DNA of 64,000 nt, from the NCBI RefSeq assembly GCF_002834145.1, contig NZ_PHNT01000003.1, positions 247 through 64,246 on the forward strand, given 5' to 3'. Numbering within the stretch: the first letter of the stretch is position 1; every line of letters starts with the position of its first letter. Positions 55,319-63,739 of the stretch are shown piece by piece. Origin of the DNA: Roseovarius salinarum (lineage in GTDB: Bacteria > Pseudomonadota > Alphaproteobacteria > Rhodobacterales > Rhodobacteraceae). A program made the position numbers and the translations under genes. The notes beneath the pieces were generated by a model. That model was given only the letters and a program-made list of their open reading frames with translations, made no database searches and had not been told where the DNA came from.

Positions 55319-56389
55319 TTAGCCGACCCAGCCCTTCAGGTTCTCGTCGATGACGGCCGAAATCACCTTGATGTGCGCCGGCTCGTCGTTGAGGCAGGGA
55401 ATGTAGGTGAATGATTCTCCGCCCGCTTCCTCGAAGCTCTCCTTGATCTCCTCGTTGATCTCTTCGAGCGTCTCCACGCAATCCGCCGAGAAGGCAGGCG
55501 CGATTACCGCGATTCGTTTCTTGTTGTCTTCCTTCGCCAGGCGCGCGACCTCCTCCACGGTGTAGGGGCGCAGCCATTCCTCGGGGCCGAACACGGACTG
55601 GAACGTCGTCGTGATATCGGTGTCCTGCCAGCCCAGACGTTCCTTGAGCAGCCGCGTCGTCTTCTGGCACTGGCAGTGATAGGGATCACCCTGCATGAGG
55701 TAGCGCTTCGGCATGCCGTGGTAGGAGACCACGAGGATATCCGGCCTGGTCTCGAGCTGGGCGTAGGCACGCTCGACCGACTCGGCCAGCGCCTCGATGT
55801 AGAGCGGGTGCTCGAAATACGGTTCGATCGTCCGCGCAGCGGGCTGCCACGGTTCTTCCATCAGCGCACGGAAGAACTGGTCGTTCGCGGTGCCCGAGGT
55901 CGCGCCGGCATAGTGCGGGTAGAGCGGCACGAAAAGGATCCGGCGACACCCCGCGTCGACCATGGCACGGACCTTGGATTTCGTCGACGGATTGCCGTAG
56001 CGCATGCAGTAGTCGACCATGACATCGTCGCCGTGGCGTGCGCGCATCTCCTCGGCGATCTTCCCGGTCTGGTCCTTGGTAATGGTCATCAGGGGGCTTT
56101 CGCCCTTGTCCTCGTTCCAGATCGACTTGTAGGCCTCGCCGCTGGAAAACGGCCGCTTGGTCAGGATGACGAGCTGCAGCAGCGGCTGCCATTTCCACGG
56201 CGCATAGTCGATGACGCGACGGTCCGACAGGAACTCGTTGAGATAGCGCCGCATCGACCAGTAATCGTAATTGTCCGGCGTGCCGAGGTTGGCCAGCAGG
56301 ATGCCCGTCTTCTGCTTCGGGATGGCGGGGTGATCCGCGGGGGCGTGTTCGGGGCGTTCCGAAATCGGCTGGGCGTCGAGCATGACCAT
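55319..56389 (-). CDS. hemH: Ferrochelatase
   Basis: Inserts Fe2+ into protoporphyrin IX, the last step of heme synthesis. The 356-residue protein has GILLANLGTPDNYDYWSMRR, the catalytic histidine region FVPLYPHYAGATSGTA, VVSYHGMPKRY, HCQCQKTTRLL and FGPEEWLRPYT, AVIAPAFSADCVETLEE. Two in-frame ATGs begin it (56389 and 56383); GGAG is 3 or 9 bases away respectively. The substrate would come from HemJ, encoded 31 kb away near the origin. Confidence 0.95.
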   Translation of the reverse strand: MVMLDAQPISERPEHAPADHPAIPKQKTGILLANLGTPDNYDYWSMRRYLNEFLSDRRVIDYAPWKWQPLLQLVILTKRPFSSGEAYKSIWNEDKGESPLMTITKDQTGKIAEEMRARHGDDVMVDYCMRYGNPSTKSKVRAMVDAGCRRILFVPLYPHYAGATSGTANDQFFRALMEEPWQPAARTIEPYFEHPLYIEALAESVERAYAQLETRPDILVVSYHGMPKRYLMQGDPYHCQCQKTTRLLKERLGWQDTDITTTFQSVFGPEEWLRPYTVEEVARLAKEDNKKRIAVIAPAFSADCVETLEEINEEIKESFEEAGGESFTYIPCLNDEPAHIKVISAVIDENLKGWVG

Positions 56390-56443
56390 CGGCTCCGTTT
56401 TCCTGTGCGTGCCTCGCGTGACATAAAGAGAATGGTCGCGGCG

Positions 56444-57265
56444 TCAATCTTTGACGGGATGTTCCCGGGTCCCGAGGGCGTCGGACAGGCGGGCCCGCGC
56501 GCTGCCGGGGCGCAGCGGCTGCGGCTGATCCGCGTGCGGGCTCCATCCGGCAAGAAATATCAACTCGAAGGTGGCGGGCGCGCGTCCCGAGGCGTCACCG
56601 AAAGTGGAGACATACGTCTCGGAGGCCCGGTCGAACAGCGCGCGGGCGGCCGGCGCGCGATGCCGGGCCGCCAGAGCGTTCGTTTCGCCCATCGCGCGGA
56701 GATCGTGCATGAGATGTCGCGGCGATGGATAGCTCACCGTCAGCGGCACGCTGTCGGCAACGGGCAGGGCAAAACCCGCCCGCTGCAGCAGGGCGCCGAG
56801 ATCTCGGATTTCACCCATGGGCGCGATGCGTGGTGACAGCCCGCCTGTCAACGCCACCTCCGCATCCGCCAGAGAGCTGCGAAGTTCGTGCAGCGTGGTC
56901 CCCCCGAAGAACGCTGCCATGAAGAAACCGTCGGGCACGAGCGCGCGGCGTGCCTGGATGAGCTGGCCGACGGGGTCATCCGCCCAATGCAGCGCCATCG
57001 CGTGTATCACGAGGTCATGCGCGGCCGGCGCGAGGTCCAGCGTTTCCGAATCGCCGGTGACGATGGCGTCGGGAATGACACCGGACCAGAAGTCCGGAAA
57101 CCCCGTCACGATGGCCGGCTTGGTAAATGATTTCTTAATGAAGGCGAGGCGATCCTGCATCTCGTCACGCGCGGCCTCATGCAGGAAAAGCGCCGGGTCG
57201 CGTGCGGCGCGGCGGCGGTGTGCCTTGAGTGCGGTGCGGTCGGTCAGTCGGGTCGGCGCGGACAT
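56444..57265 (-). CDS. Methyltransferase-like protein (NDUFAF5/BioC relative) with degenerate SAM motif
   Basis: A 273-residue protein resembling the NDUFAF5-type methyltransferase family: HDLVIHAMALHWADDPVGQL, ARRALVPDGFFMAAFFGG, GGLSPRIAPMGEIRDLGALL, LMHDLRAMGETNALAARHR and a WSPHADQPQPLRPGSA tail. The expected motif I (DxGxGxG) is absent; the region reads AIVTGFPDFWSGV instead, so SAM binding is doubtful. Start taken at MSAPTRLTD. It is divergent from comF by 17 bp. It may be an assembly or binding protein rather than an active enzyme. Confidence 0.75.
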   Translation of the reverse strand: MSAPTRLTDRTALKAHRRRAARDPALFLHEAARDEMQDRLAFIKKSFTKPAIVTGFPDFWSGVIPDAIVTGDSETLDLAPAAHDLVIHAMALHWADDPVGQLIQARRALVPDGFFMAAFFGGTTLHELRSSLADAEVALTGGLSPRIAPMGEIRDLGALLQRAGFALPVADSVPLTVSYPSPRHLMHDLRAMGETNALAARHRAPAARALFDRASETYVSTFGDASGRAPATFELIFLAGWSPHADQPQPLRPGSARARLSDALGTREHPVKD

Positions 57266-57282
57266 GGGCGGGACGATAGGCG

Positions 57283-58011
57283 ATGACGGAAGCATTTCAA
57301 ACCGCGCTGCGGCTGGTTTTCCCGCCGCGTTGCCTTCTGTGCGGCGCGCAGGTCGACAGTGACTTCGGGCTTTGCGGCCCCTGCTGGCGCGACACCCCCT
57401 TCATTGCCGGGCTGACCTGCGACGCCTGCGGCTGCCCGCTGCCCGGTGAGCCCGGGGTGGAGCGCGAACTGTGCGATGCATGCCTTGCCAACGCCCTGCC
57501 GTGGTCACGCGGGCGTGCCGCGTTGATCTACCGCGACAACGGACGCCGGATCGTCCTCGCGCTGAAGCATGGCGACCGGCACGATATCGTGCGGCCGGCA
57601 AGCCTTTGGATGGCGCAGGCCGCAAAGCCGCTTCTGGCAGACGGCATGATCGTCGCGCCGGTGCCGCTGCACTGGTCGCGGATGATGCGTCGGCGGTTCA
57701 ACCAGGCGGCGCTTCTGGGGGCGGCAGTCGCACGGCGCACGCGGTGCCCCTGGTGCCCCGATCTGCTGGTGCGGCACCGGCGCACGGCCAAGCTGGACGG
57801 GCTTGGCGTGGCGGCACGCCACGAGACGCTGACGGGGGCCATCGCGGTGCACCGGCGCCGGGCGGATCGTGTCGGTGGCCGACCCGTTCTTCTGGTAGAC
57901 GACGTGATGACCTCGGGCGCGACCCTGTCGGCTGCCGCGCAGGCCTTGTTGGCCAGGGGTGCGACGGATGTTCGTATCCTGACTCTGGCGCGTGTCGTGA
58001 AGGATGACTAG
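57283..58011 (+). CDS. comF: ComF family phosphoribosyltransferase-like protein
   Basis: A 242-residue protein of the ComF/GntX family, linked to DNA uptake in naturally competent bacteria. The N-terminal zinc-finger region has cysteine pairs C17/C20, C31/C34, C46/C49 and C64/C67. The C-terminal phosphoribosyltransferase domain has LKHGDRHDI, RRRFNQAALLGAAVAR and the PRPP loop VLLVDDVMTSGATLSAAA. Followed after 35 bp by grxC. Confidence 0.92.
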   Translation: MTEAFQTALRLVFPPRCLLCGAQVDSDFGLCGPCWRDTPFIAGLTCDACGCPLPGEPGVERELCDACLANALPWSRGRAALIYRDNGRRIVLALKHGDRHDIVRPASLWMAQAAKPLLADGMIVAPVPLHWSRMMRRRFNQAALLGAAVARRTRCPWCPDLLVRHRRTAKLDGLGVAARHETLTGAIAVHRRRADRVGGRPVLLVDDVMTSGATLSAAAQALLARGATDVRILTLARVVKDD

Positions 58012-58046
58012 GTTGGCCGCATCCGGACACGAGGAACGAACGCCAC

Positions 58047-58304
58047 ATGCAACAGGTCGAGATCTACACCTCTCCCTTCTGCGGGTTCTGCATCGCGGCC
58101 AAGCGGCTGCTGAAGAAAAAGGGCGTGAGCTTCGAAGAAATCAACGTCCTGACGAATCCCGCGCGCAAGCCCGAAATGATCGAACGTGCGGGCGGCAAGC
58201 GCACGGTGCCGCAGATCTTCGTGGGTGGACGCCACGTTGGCGGGTGTGACGAGCTTTATGCGCTCGATCGGTCCGGCAAGCTCGACCCGTTGCTCGAAGG
58301 GTAA
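58047..58304 (+). CDS. grxC: Glutaredoxin 3
   Basis: Glutathione-dependent disulfide reductase of 85 residues. The active site is C12-G-F-C15 (YTSPFCGFCIAAK), a variant of the usual CPYC; TVPQIFVGGRHVGGCDEL supplies the glutathione-binding TVP and GG motifs. GAGGAA precedes the start. A nitrilase-family gene begins 5 bp after it. Confidence 0.95.
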   Translation: MQQVEIYTSPFCGFCIAAKRLLKKKGVSFEEINVLTNPARKPEMIERAGGKRTVPQIFVGGRHVGGCDELYALDRSGKLDPLLEG

Positions 58305-58309
58305 CGGGA

Positions 58310-59143
58310 ATGCGCACGGCCCTCGTCCAGTTCACCGGCAGCGACGACCCGGCCGACAATCTCGCGCGGCTGGGGCCGATGATCGATGACGCGGCAGCCG
58401 CCGGGGCGGGTTTCGTGCTGACACCGGAGGTGTCGAATTGCATTTCCGGCAGCCGGACCCGGCAGGAGGCGGTACTTGTCCACGAAAGGGATGATCCTGT
58501 TCTGAACGCCCTGCGGGACCAGGCCGCGCGGCTGGGGATCTGGCTTCTGGCCGGCTCCGTCGCGGTAAAGACCCAAGACCCGGACGGTCGATATGCCAAC
58601 CGGTCTGTTCTGGTCGGTCCCGACGGCGCGGTCGCCGCCCGCTACGACAAGATCCACATGTTCGACGTTGCCGTGACCGAAACGGAAACCTATCGCGAAT
58701 CGCGGGCCTACCGTCCCGGCACGCGCGCCGTGCTGGCACAGACGCCGTTCGCCCGAATCGGATTGACGGTTTGCTATGATGTCCGCTTTCCCCACCTTTA
58801 CCGGCGCCTCGCGCAGGCCGGGGCGCAGGTGCTTACGGTGCCCTCGGCGTTTTCGCCGGTCACGGGGGCGATGCACTGGGCGCCGCTCTTGCGGGCGCGC
58901 GCGATCGAGACCGGGTGTTTCGTCCTTGCGCCGGCGCAGACCGGCACGCATCCTGCAACACGCGGGCGGCAGCGCGAGACGTGGGGCCATGCTCTGGCCG
59001 TCTCGCCGTGGGGCGAGATTCTGGCGGATGCCGGCACGGGTCCTGGGCTTGCCCATGTCGATCTGGACATGGCAGCGGTCGAGGATGCCCGCCGGCGCGT
59101 GCCGTCACTGAACAGCAACCCGGAATTCGATGGCCCGGAATGA
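58310..59143 (+). CDS. Carbon-nitrogen hydrolase, probable deaminated-glutathione amidase (Nit1-like)
   Basis: A 277-residue nitrilase-superfamily amidase with the catalytic triad E40 (LTPEVSN), K114 (RYDKIHMFDV) and C155 (GLTVCYDVRFPHLYR). This motif set matches the Nit1/Nit2 branch, which hydrolyses deaminated glutathione or omega-amides. Being directly behind a glutaredoxin gene favours the glutathione-repair assignment; this is inference. The stop overlaps the MarR gene start. Confidence 0.87.
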   Translation: MRTALVQFTGSDDPADNLARLGPMIDDAAAAGAGFVLTPEVSNCISGSRTRQEAVLVHERDDPVLNALRDQAARLGIWLLAGSVAVKTQDPDGRYANRSVLVGPDGAVAARYDKIHMFDVAVTETETYRESRAYRPGTRAVLAQTPFARIGLTVCYDVRFPHLYRRLAQAGAQVLTVPSAFSPVTGAMHWAPLLRARAIETGCFVLAPAQTGTHPATRGRQRETWGHALAVSPWGEILADAGTGPGLAHVDLDMAAVEDARRRVPSLNSNPEFDGPE

Positions 59144-59586
59144 ATGACGAAACCCACAATGCCCTGGCTGTCGCGCTGTTCAGCGAGATCCTGACCAACG
59201 ATCAGATGATCCGAAGCCGGCTGAGTCGGGTCCTGCCGAAGGGCATGGAGATTTCGCATTTCTCGGTGCTCAACCACCTGGCACACTCGGGAGAGGAACG
59301 CTCGCCCGCGCAACTGGCGCGCAGTTTCCATGTCACCCGCGGCGCCATGACCAACACGCTGGGCAAGCTGGAATGGGCAGGGTATGTCCACATCCGCCCC
59401 GACTGGGACGATGCGCGCCGCAAGAAGGTCGCGATCAGCCCGGCGGGACGCCAGGCGCGTGATTCGGCGATCTCGGCGATCACGCCGGTGATCACCGAGA
59501 TGGTCGGCGAACTGGGCGCGGCCAAGGTGCGGGCCGCGCTTCCAGTGCTGCGCGAACTGCGCGCGAAGCTGGAAGACGACCGCTGA
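59140..59586 (+). CDS. MarR family transcriptional regulator
   Basis: A 148-residue winged-helix protein: SEILTNDQMIRSRLSRVLP, HFSVLNHLAHSGEERSPAQL, recognition helix VTRGAMTNTLGKLEWAGYV, wing RPDWDDARRKKVAISPAG. No conserved redox cysteine is visible. It starts at ATGA overlapping the amidase gene, so it is probably cotranscribed with grxC and the amidase. It ends 4 bp from the convergent ubiG stop. Confidence 0.9.
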   Translation: MNDETHNALAVALFSEILTNDQMIRSRLSRVLPKGMEISHFSVLNHLAHSGEERSPAQLARSFHVTRGAMTNTLGKLEWAGYVHIRPDWDDARRKKVAISPAGRQARDSAISAITPVITEMVGELGAAKVRAALPVLRELRAKLEDDR

Positions 59587-59590
59587 GGCG

Positions 59591-60337
59591 TCACGCGGGC
59601 CGGACGCTCGTGGTGACGTAATTCACGCTGAGATCGCGGGCAGACAACGACCAGGACCACCTGGCGGGGTTGAAGACGAAGCCCTTGCGGTCGACGGGCT
59701 CCAGCCCCGCGCCTTCGAGCAGCGCGTAAAGCTCGTCGGGGGTGATGAACTTGCGCCATTCGTGGGTGCCCTTGGGCAGCCAGCGCATCACGTATTCCGC
59801 GCCCACGATGGCCATGGCGTAGCTCTTTGCATTGCGGTTGATCGTCGAGCAGATGTGCAGACCGCCCGGGTTCAGGAGCGCGCGGCAGGCGGCAAGGTAG
59901 GCCGCCGGGTCCGCGACGTGCTCGACCACCTCCATGTTGAGGACCACGTCGAACCGTTCCCCGGTCTCGACCAGCGCCTCGGCGGTCGTGTGGCGGTAGT
60001 CGATCTTCAGCCCGGACTGTTCCGCGTGAAGCTGGGCAACGGGAATGTTGCGCTCGGCCGCATCGACGCCCACAACGGTGGCACCCAGACGGGCCATCGG
60101 TTCGCAAAGCAGCCCGCCGCCGCAGCCGATGTCCAGAATCCGCAGCCCCTTGAAGGGGTCTTGCGCGGAAAGGTCGCGATCGAACTCGGCCGCGATCTGT
60201 CCCGTGATGTAATCCAACCGGCAGGGGTTGAGCATGTGCAGCGGCTTGAACTTGCCATTCGGGTCCCACCACTCGGCGGCCATGGCCTCGAACTTGGCGA
60301 TTTCCGCGGAGTCGACGGTGCTCTGGGCGGCTTGCAT
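59591..60337 (-). CDS. ubiG: Ubiquinone biosynthesis O-methyltransferase UbiG
   Basis: SAM-dependent enzyme for both O-methylations of ubiquinone synthesis. The 248-residue protein has [21 protein letters not shown] motif [33 protein letters not shown] and [20 protein letters not shown] chose the ATG at 60337 since GGAG sits 6 bases before it; an ATG four codons upstream is possible. Divergent from the pip gene by 47 bp. Confidence 0.95.
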   Translation of the reverse strand: MQAAQSTVDSAEIAKFEAMAAEWWDPNGKFKPLHMLNPCRLDYITGQIAAEFDRDLSAQDPFKGLRILDIGCGGGLLCEPMARLGATVVGVDAAERNIPVAQLHAEQSGLKIDYRHTTAEALVETGERFDVVLNMEVVEHVADPAAYLAACRALLNPGGLHICSTINRNAKSYAMAIVGAEYVMRWLPKGTHEWRKFITPDELYALLEGAGLEPVDRKGFVFNPARWSWSLSARDLSVNYVTTSVRPA

Positions 60338-60384
60338 TCTGCTCTCCATGTGCTCATCTGGTCGCAAGTCTATATAGGACGGTC

Positions 60385-61356
60385 ATGGACAAATTCCCGA
60401 GCCAAAAAAGCGCAGTCCAGTATCTCTTTGCGCCGCTGGAACCGTTCGACCGGCGGATGCTGGACGTGGGCGACGGCCACCAGATCTACGTCGAGCAGTG
60501 CGGACGGCGCGACGGCATCCCGGTTGTCGTGTTGCATGGCGGCCCGGGGGGCGGGTGCAGCCCGGCGATGCGCCGCTATTTCGATCCCGACATATATCGC
60601 ATCGTGCTTTTCGACCAGCGCGGTTGCGGTCGGTCGAAACCACATGCCGAGGTCTCGGGCAACACCACCTGGCACCTCGTGGCGGATATCGAGCAAATCC
60701 GCGAGACCCTAGGCATCGACAGGTGGGTCGTGTTCGGCGGCAGCTGGGGCGCGACGCTGGCGCTGATCTATGGACAGGAACATCCCGACCGGGTCATGCA
60801 TCTTGTGCTGCGCGGCGTCTTCCTGATGACGCAACCGGAGCTCGACTGGTTCTACGGCGGCGGTGTTGCAAGGTTCTGGCCGGACACCTGGGCGCGGTTC
60901 CAGGAACCGATCCCCGAGGCGGAGCGTGGCGACATGATCGCGGCCTATCACCGGCGGCTGTTCTCGGGTGACCGCGCGCAGGAGATCACCTTTGCCAAGC
61001 CCTGGTCGGCCTGGGAAAACGCGCTGGCGACGGTGCATTCAACCGGCGTGGGCGGCGACAGCCCGGCCGATTACGCCCGAGCCTTCGCCCGGCTGGAAAA
61101 CCATTACTTCATCAACGCGGGCTTTCTCGACGAGGAGGATCATATTCTCGGCCGGATGGACAGGCTGGCCGATGTGCCGGGGACAATCGTCCAGGGCCGC
61201 TACGACATGATCTGCCCGCCCGCCTCGGCCCACCGGTTGGCGCAGTCGTGGCCCGGGGCGGACCTGCGGATGATTCCCGTCGCGGGCCACGCGCTTTCCG
61301 AACCCGGCATCAGCCGCGAACTTGTCGAGGCGATGAAACGGTTGTCCCGCCTCTGA
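60385..61356 (+). CDS. pip: Prolyl aminopeptidase
   Basis: Alpha/beta-hydrolase that removes N-terminal proline from peptides. The 323-residue protein has the oxyanion segment VVVLHGGPGGGCSP, DQRGCGRSKPHAE, nucleophile S120 in FGGSWGATLALIYG and the histidine in PVAGHALSEPG. Length is typical for the S33 family. The ribosome binding site is weak. A leader and terminator-like element of the rimP-nusA operon follow. Confidence 0.94.
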   Translation: MDKFPSQKSAVQYLFAPLEPFDRRMLDVGDGHQIYVEQCGRRDGIPVVVLHGGPGGGCSPAMRRYFDPDIYRIVLFDQRGCGRSKPHAEVSGNTTWHLVADIEQIRETLGIDRWVVFGGSWGATLALIYGQEHPDRVMHLVLRGVFLMTQPELDWFYGGGVARFWPDTWARFQEPIPEAERGDMIAAYHRRLFSGDRAQEITFAKPWSAWENALATVHSTGVGGDSPADYARAFARLENHYFINAGFLDEEDHILGRMDRLADVPGTIVQGRYDMICPPASAHRLAQSWPGADLRMIPVAGHALSEPGISRELVEAMKRLSRL

Positions 61357-61398
61357 GAAGAAAGACAGGTTTTTGTTCGCATGCGGCCGCACCGCCCC

Positions 61399-61427
61399 TT
61401 GCAGATTCGGGCCCCGACGCGTATATC
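61399..61427 (+). promoter_or_regulatory. Candidate promoter of the rimP-nusA operon
   Basis: TTGCAG (61399-61404), 17-bp spacer, TATATC (61422-61427). The -10 element stands out in GC-rich sequence. Transcription would begin near 61434, leaving a leader of about 85 nt that holds two hairpins. Confidence 0.5.
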
Positions 61428-61436
61428 ACGCACAAC

Positions 61437-61466
61437 AGCGGCGCGACCGGGTCCAAACCGGCCGCT
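61437..61466 (+). other. Upstream hairpin in the rimP-nusA leader
   Basis: AGCGG (61437-61441) pairs with CCGCT (61462-61466), and inside it CCGG pairs with CCGG around a seven-base loop, with a small bulge between. It begins just past the inferred transcription start and could be the 5' part of an attenuator or of a short RNA ending at the terminator at 61483-61505. Confidence 0.4.
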
Positions 61467-61482
61467 CCACCGGTGAGACATG

Positions 61483-61505
61483 ACGGGCCGCGTGCCCGTT
61501 TTTTT
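61483..61505 (+). terminator. Intrinsic terminator in the leader, 16 nt before rimP
   Basis: ACGGGC (61483-61488), loop CGCGT, GCCCGT (61494-61499), followed by an unbroken run of seven T. It is placed between the operon promoter and the rimP start rather than after a gene, so it likely works as an attenuator, or ends a small leader RNA of about 70 nt. Confidence 0.7.
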
Positions 61506-61520
61506 GTGTTCGGATGAATC

Positions 61521-62096
61521 ATGAGCCACGACCTGGTTGCCAAGACCCCGCTCGACCGCCGCCTGGCCGAGATCATCGCCCCGGTGATCGAGGACATGGG
61601 TTTCGATCTCGTTCGCGTGCGGATGCAGGGTGGCAAGACGCACACGCTTCAGATCATGGCCGAGAAGCCCGGCGGCGGCATCGAGGTGGACGATTGTGCG
61701 GAGATCTCGAATGCTGTCAGCGCCGTCCTCGACGTCGAGGACCCGGTCGAGGACACCTACACGCTGGAGGTCTCCAGCCCCGGCATAGACCGGCCGCTCA
61801 CGCGGCTGAAGGATTTCGACGACTTCGAAGGATACGAGGCGAAGCTGGAGACCAGCGAACTGATCGACGGACGCAAGCGGTTCAAGGGCGTGCTGGCCGG
61901 TACTGACGGTCCGGAGGTTCTGATCAACGTTGCAGAGGGCACGATCGGGCTGCAGTTCGACTGGCTCAGCGACGCCAAGCTCGTGCTTACCGATGAGCTG
62001 ATCAAGGAAATGCTGCGCCAGCGCAAGGCGGCCGGGGCCCTGCGGGAAGACGCATTCGACGACATAGAAACGGAACCCGGTTCCCAGGAGGACTGA
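61521..62096 (+). CDS. rimP: Ribosome maturation factor RimP
   Basis: Assists 30S subunit maturation. The 191-residue protein has [20 protein letters not shown], the [20 protein letters not shown] core, [20 protein letters not shown] and an SH3-like C-terminal domain with a longer acidic tail. It overlaps nothing and is followed three bases later by nusA, the standard operon pairing in bacteria. Confidence 0.95.
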   Translation: MSHDLVAKTPLDRRLAEIIAPVIEDMGFDLVRVRMQGGKTHTLQIMAEKPGGGIEVDDCAEISNAVSAVLDVEDPVEDTYTLEVSSPGIDRPLTRLKDFDDFEGYEAKLETSELIDGRKRFKGVLAGTDGPEVLINVAEGTIGLQFDWLSDAKLVLTDELIKEMLRQRKAAGALREDAFDDIETEPGSQED

Positions 62097-62099
62097 ACA

Positions 62100-63716
62100 A
62101 TGGCGATCACCTCTGCCAACCAGCTTGAACTTCTGCAGACCGCCGAGGCGGTGGCGCGCGAAAAGATGATCGACCCCGCGCTGGTGGTCGAGGCGATGGA
62201 GGACAGCCTCGCCCGGGCCGCCAAGAGCCGCTACGGCTCCGAGATGGACATCCGCGTCTCGATCGACCGCAAGACGGGCCGGGCGACCTTCACCCGCGTG
62301 CGCACCGTCGTCGAGGACGACGAGCTGGAAAACCACCAGGCCGAGATGACGGTCGAGCAGGCCAAGCAGTACATGGACGACCCGAAGGTCGGTGACGAGT
62401 ACGTCGAGGAAGTCCCCCCCGTCGACATGGGCAGGATCGCCGCGCAGTCAGCCAAGCAGGTCATCCTGCAGAAGGTGCGCGAAGCCGAGCGCGACCGCCA
62501 GTACGAGGAGTTCAAGGACCGCATCGGCACGATCATCAACGGTGTCGTCAAGCGCGAGGAATACGGCAACGTCATCGTCGACGTCGGCCGCGGCGAGGCG
62601 ATCCTGCGTCGCAACGAGAAGATCGGCCGCGAAAGCTATCGCCCGAACGACCGTATCCGCTGCTACATCAAGGACGTCCGGCGCGAGGCGCGCGGCCCGC
62701 AGATCTTCCTGAGCCGCACCGCACCGGAGTTCATGGCCGAGTTGTTCAAGATGGAGGTGCCCGAGATCTACGACGGCATCATCGAGATCAAGGCGGTCGC
62801 GCGCGACCCGGGCAGCCGCGCGAAGATCGGCGTCGTCTCCTACGACGGCTCCATAGATCCGGTCGGCGCCTGCGTGGGCATGCGCGGCAGCCGCGTGCAG
62901 GCCGTGGTCAACGAGCTTCAGGGCGAAAAGATCGACATCATCCCGTGGAACGAGGACCAGCCGACGTTCCTGGTGAATGCGCTGCAGCCGGCCGAGGTGT
63001 CCAAGGTGGTGCTCGACGAAGAGGCCGAGCGCATCGAGGTCGTCGTCCCCGACGATCAGCTCAGCCTGGCGATCGGGCGCCGCGGGCAGAACGTGCGCCT
63101 GGCCAGCCAGCTCACCGGTCTCGACATCGACATCATGACCGAAACCGAGGATTCCGAGAAGCGCCAGAAAGAGTTCGAGGAGCGCACGAAGCTGTTCATG
63201 GACACGCTCGACCTCGACGAGTTCTTTGCGCAGCTTCTGGTCTCCGAAGGGTTCACCAACCTCGAGGAGGTCGCCTATGTCGACCTCGACGAACTGCTGG
63301 TGATCGACGGTGTCGACGAGGACACCGCCAACGAGCTCCAGGCCCGCGCGCGCGACGTGCTCGAGGCGCAGGCGCGCGAGGCGCTGGAGACGGCGCGCGA
63401 ACTTGGGGTCGAGGACAGCCTGGTTGAATTCGAGGGCCTGACGCCCCAGATGATTCAGGCGCTGGCCGAGGACGGCATCAAGACGCTGGAAGATTTCGCG
63501 ACCTGCGCGGACTGGGAACTCGCCGGCGGCTGGACGACCGTCGATGGTGAGCGCGTCAAGGATGACGGGATCCTGGAACCCTTCGACGTTTCGCTGCGGG
63601 AAGCCCAGGATCTTGTGATGTCGGCCCGTGTCATGCTGGGATGGGTCGATCCCTCCGAGCTGGAGGCCGAGGCTGCGGAAGACGGCGAAGCCACCGCCGA
63701 GGAGGCTGAAGCCTGA
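62100..63716 (+). CDS. nusA: Transcription termination/antitermination factor NusA
   Basis: RNA polymerase-bound factor controlling pausing, termination and antitermination. The 538-residue protein has an N-terminal polymerase-binding domain, an S1 domain ([20 protein letters not shown]), two KH domains ([40 protein letters not shown]) and C-terminal acidic repeats ([40 protein letters not shown]), the extended form seen in proteobacteria. A strong AGGAGGA precedes the ATG. Confidence 0.97.
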   Translation: MAITSANQLELLQTAEAVAREKMIDPALVVEAMEDSLARAAKSRYGSEMDIRVSIDRKTGRATFTRVRTVVEDDELENHQAEMTVEQAKQYMDDPKVGDEYVEEVPPVDMGRIAAQSAKQVILQKVREAERDRQYEEFKDRIGTIINGVVKREEYGNVIVDVGRGEAILRRNEKIGRESYRPNDRIRCYIKDVRREARGPQIFLSRTAPEFMAELFKMEVPEIYDGIIEIKAVARDPGSRAKIGVVSYDGSIDPVGACVGMRGSRVQAVVNELQGEKIDIIPWNEDQPTFLVNALQPAEVSKVVLDEEAERIEVVVPDDQLSLAIGRRGQNVRLASQLTGLDIDIMTETEDSEKRQKEFEERTKLFMDTLDLDEFFAQLLVSEGFTNLEEVAYVDLDELLVIDGVDEDTANELQARARDVLEAQAREALETARELGVEDSLVEFEGLTPQMIQALAEDGIKTLEDFATCADWELAGGWTTVDGERVKDDGILEPFDVSLREAQDLVMSARVMLGWVDPSELEAEAAEDGEATAEEAEA

Positions 63717-63739
63717 TCGCCGACGCCGGGAGTCATAGC

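Noticed and set aside
61357-61520. A tRNA gene (metY-like) ahead of rimP
   Set aside because: No cloverleaf, no TTCGANNC T-loop with matching acceptor stem; the hairpins fit a leader with a terminator.
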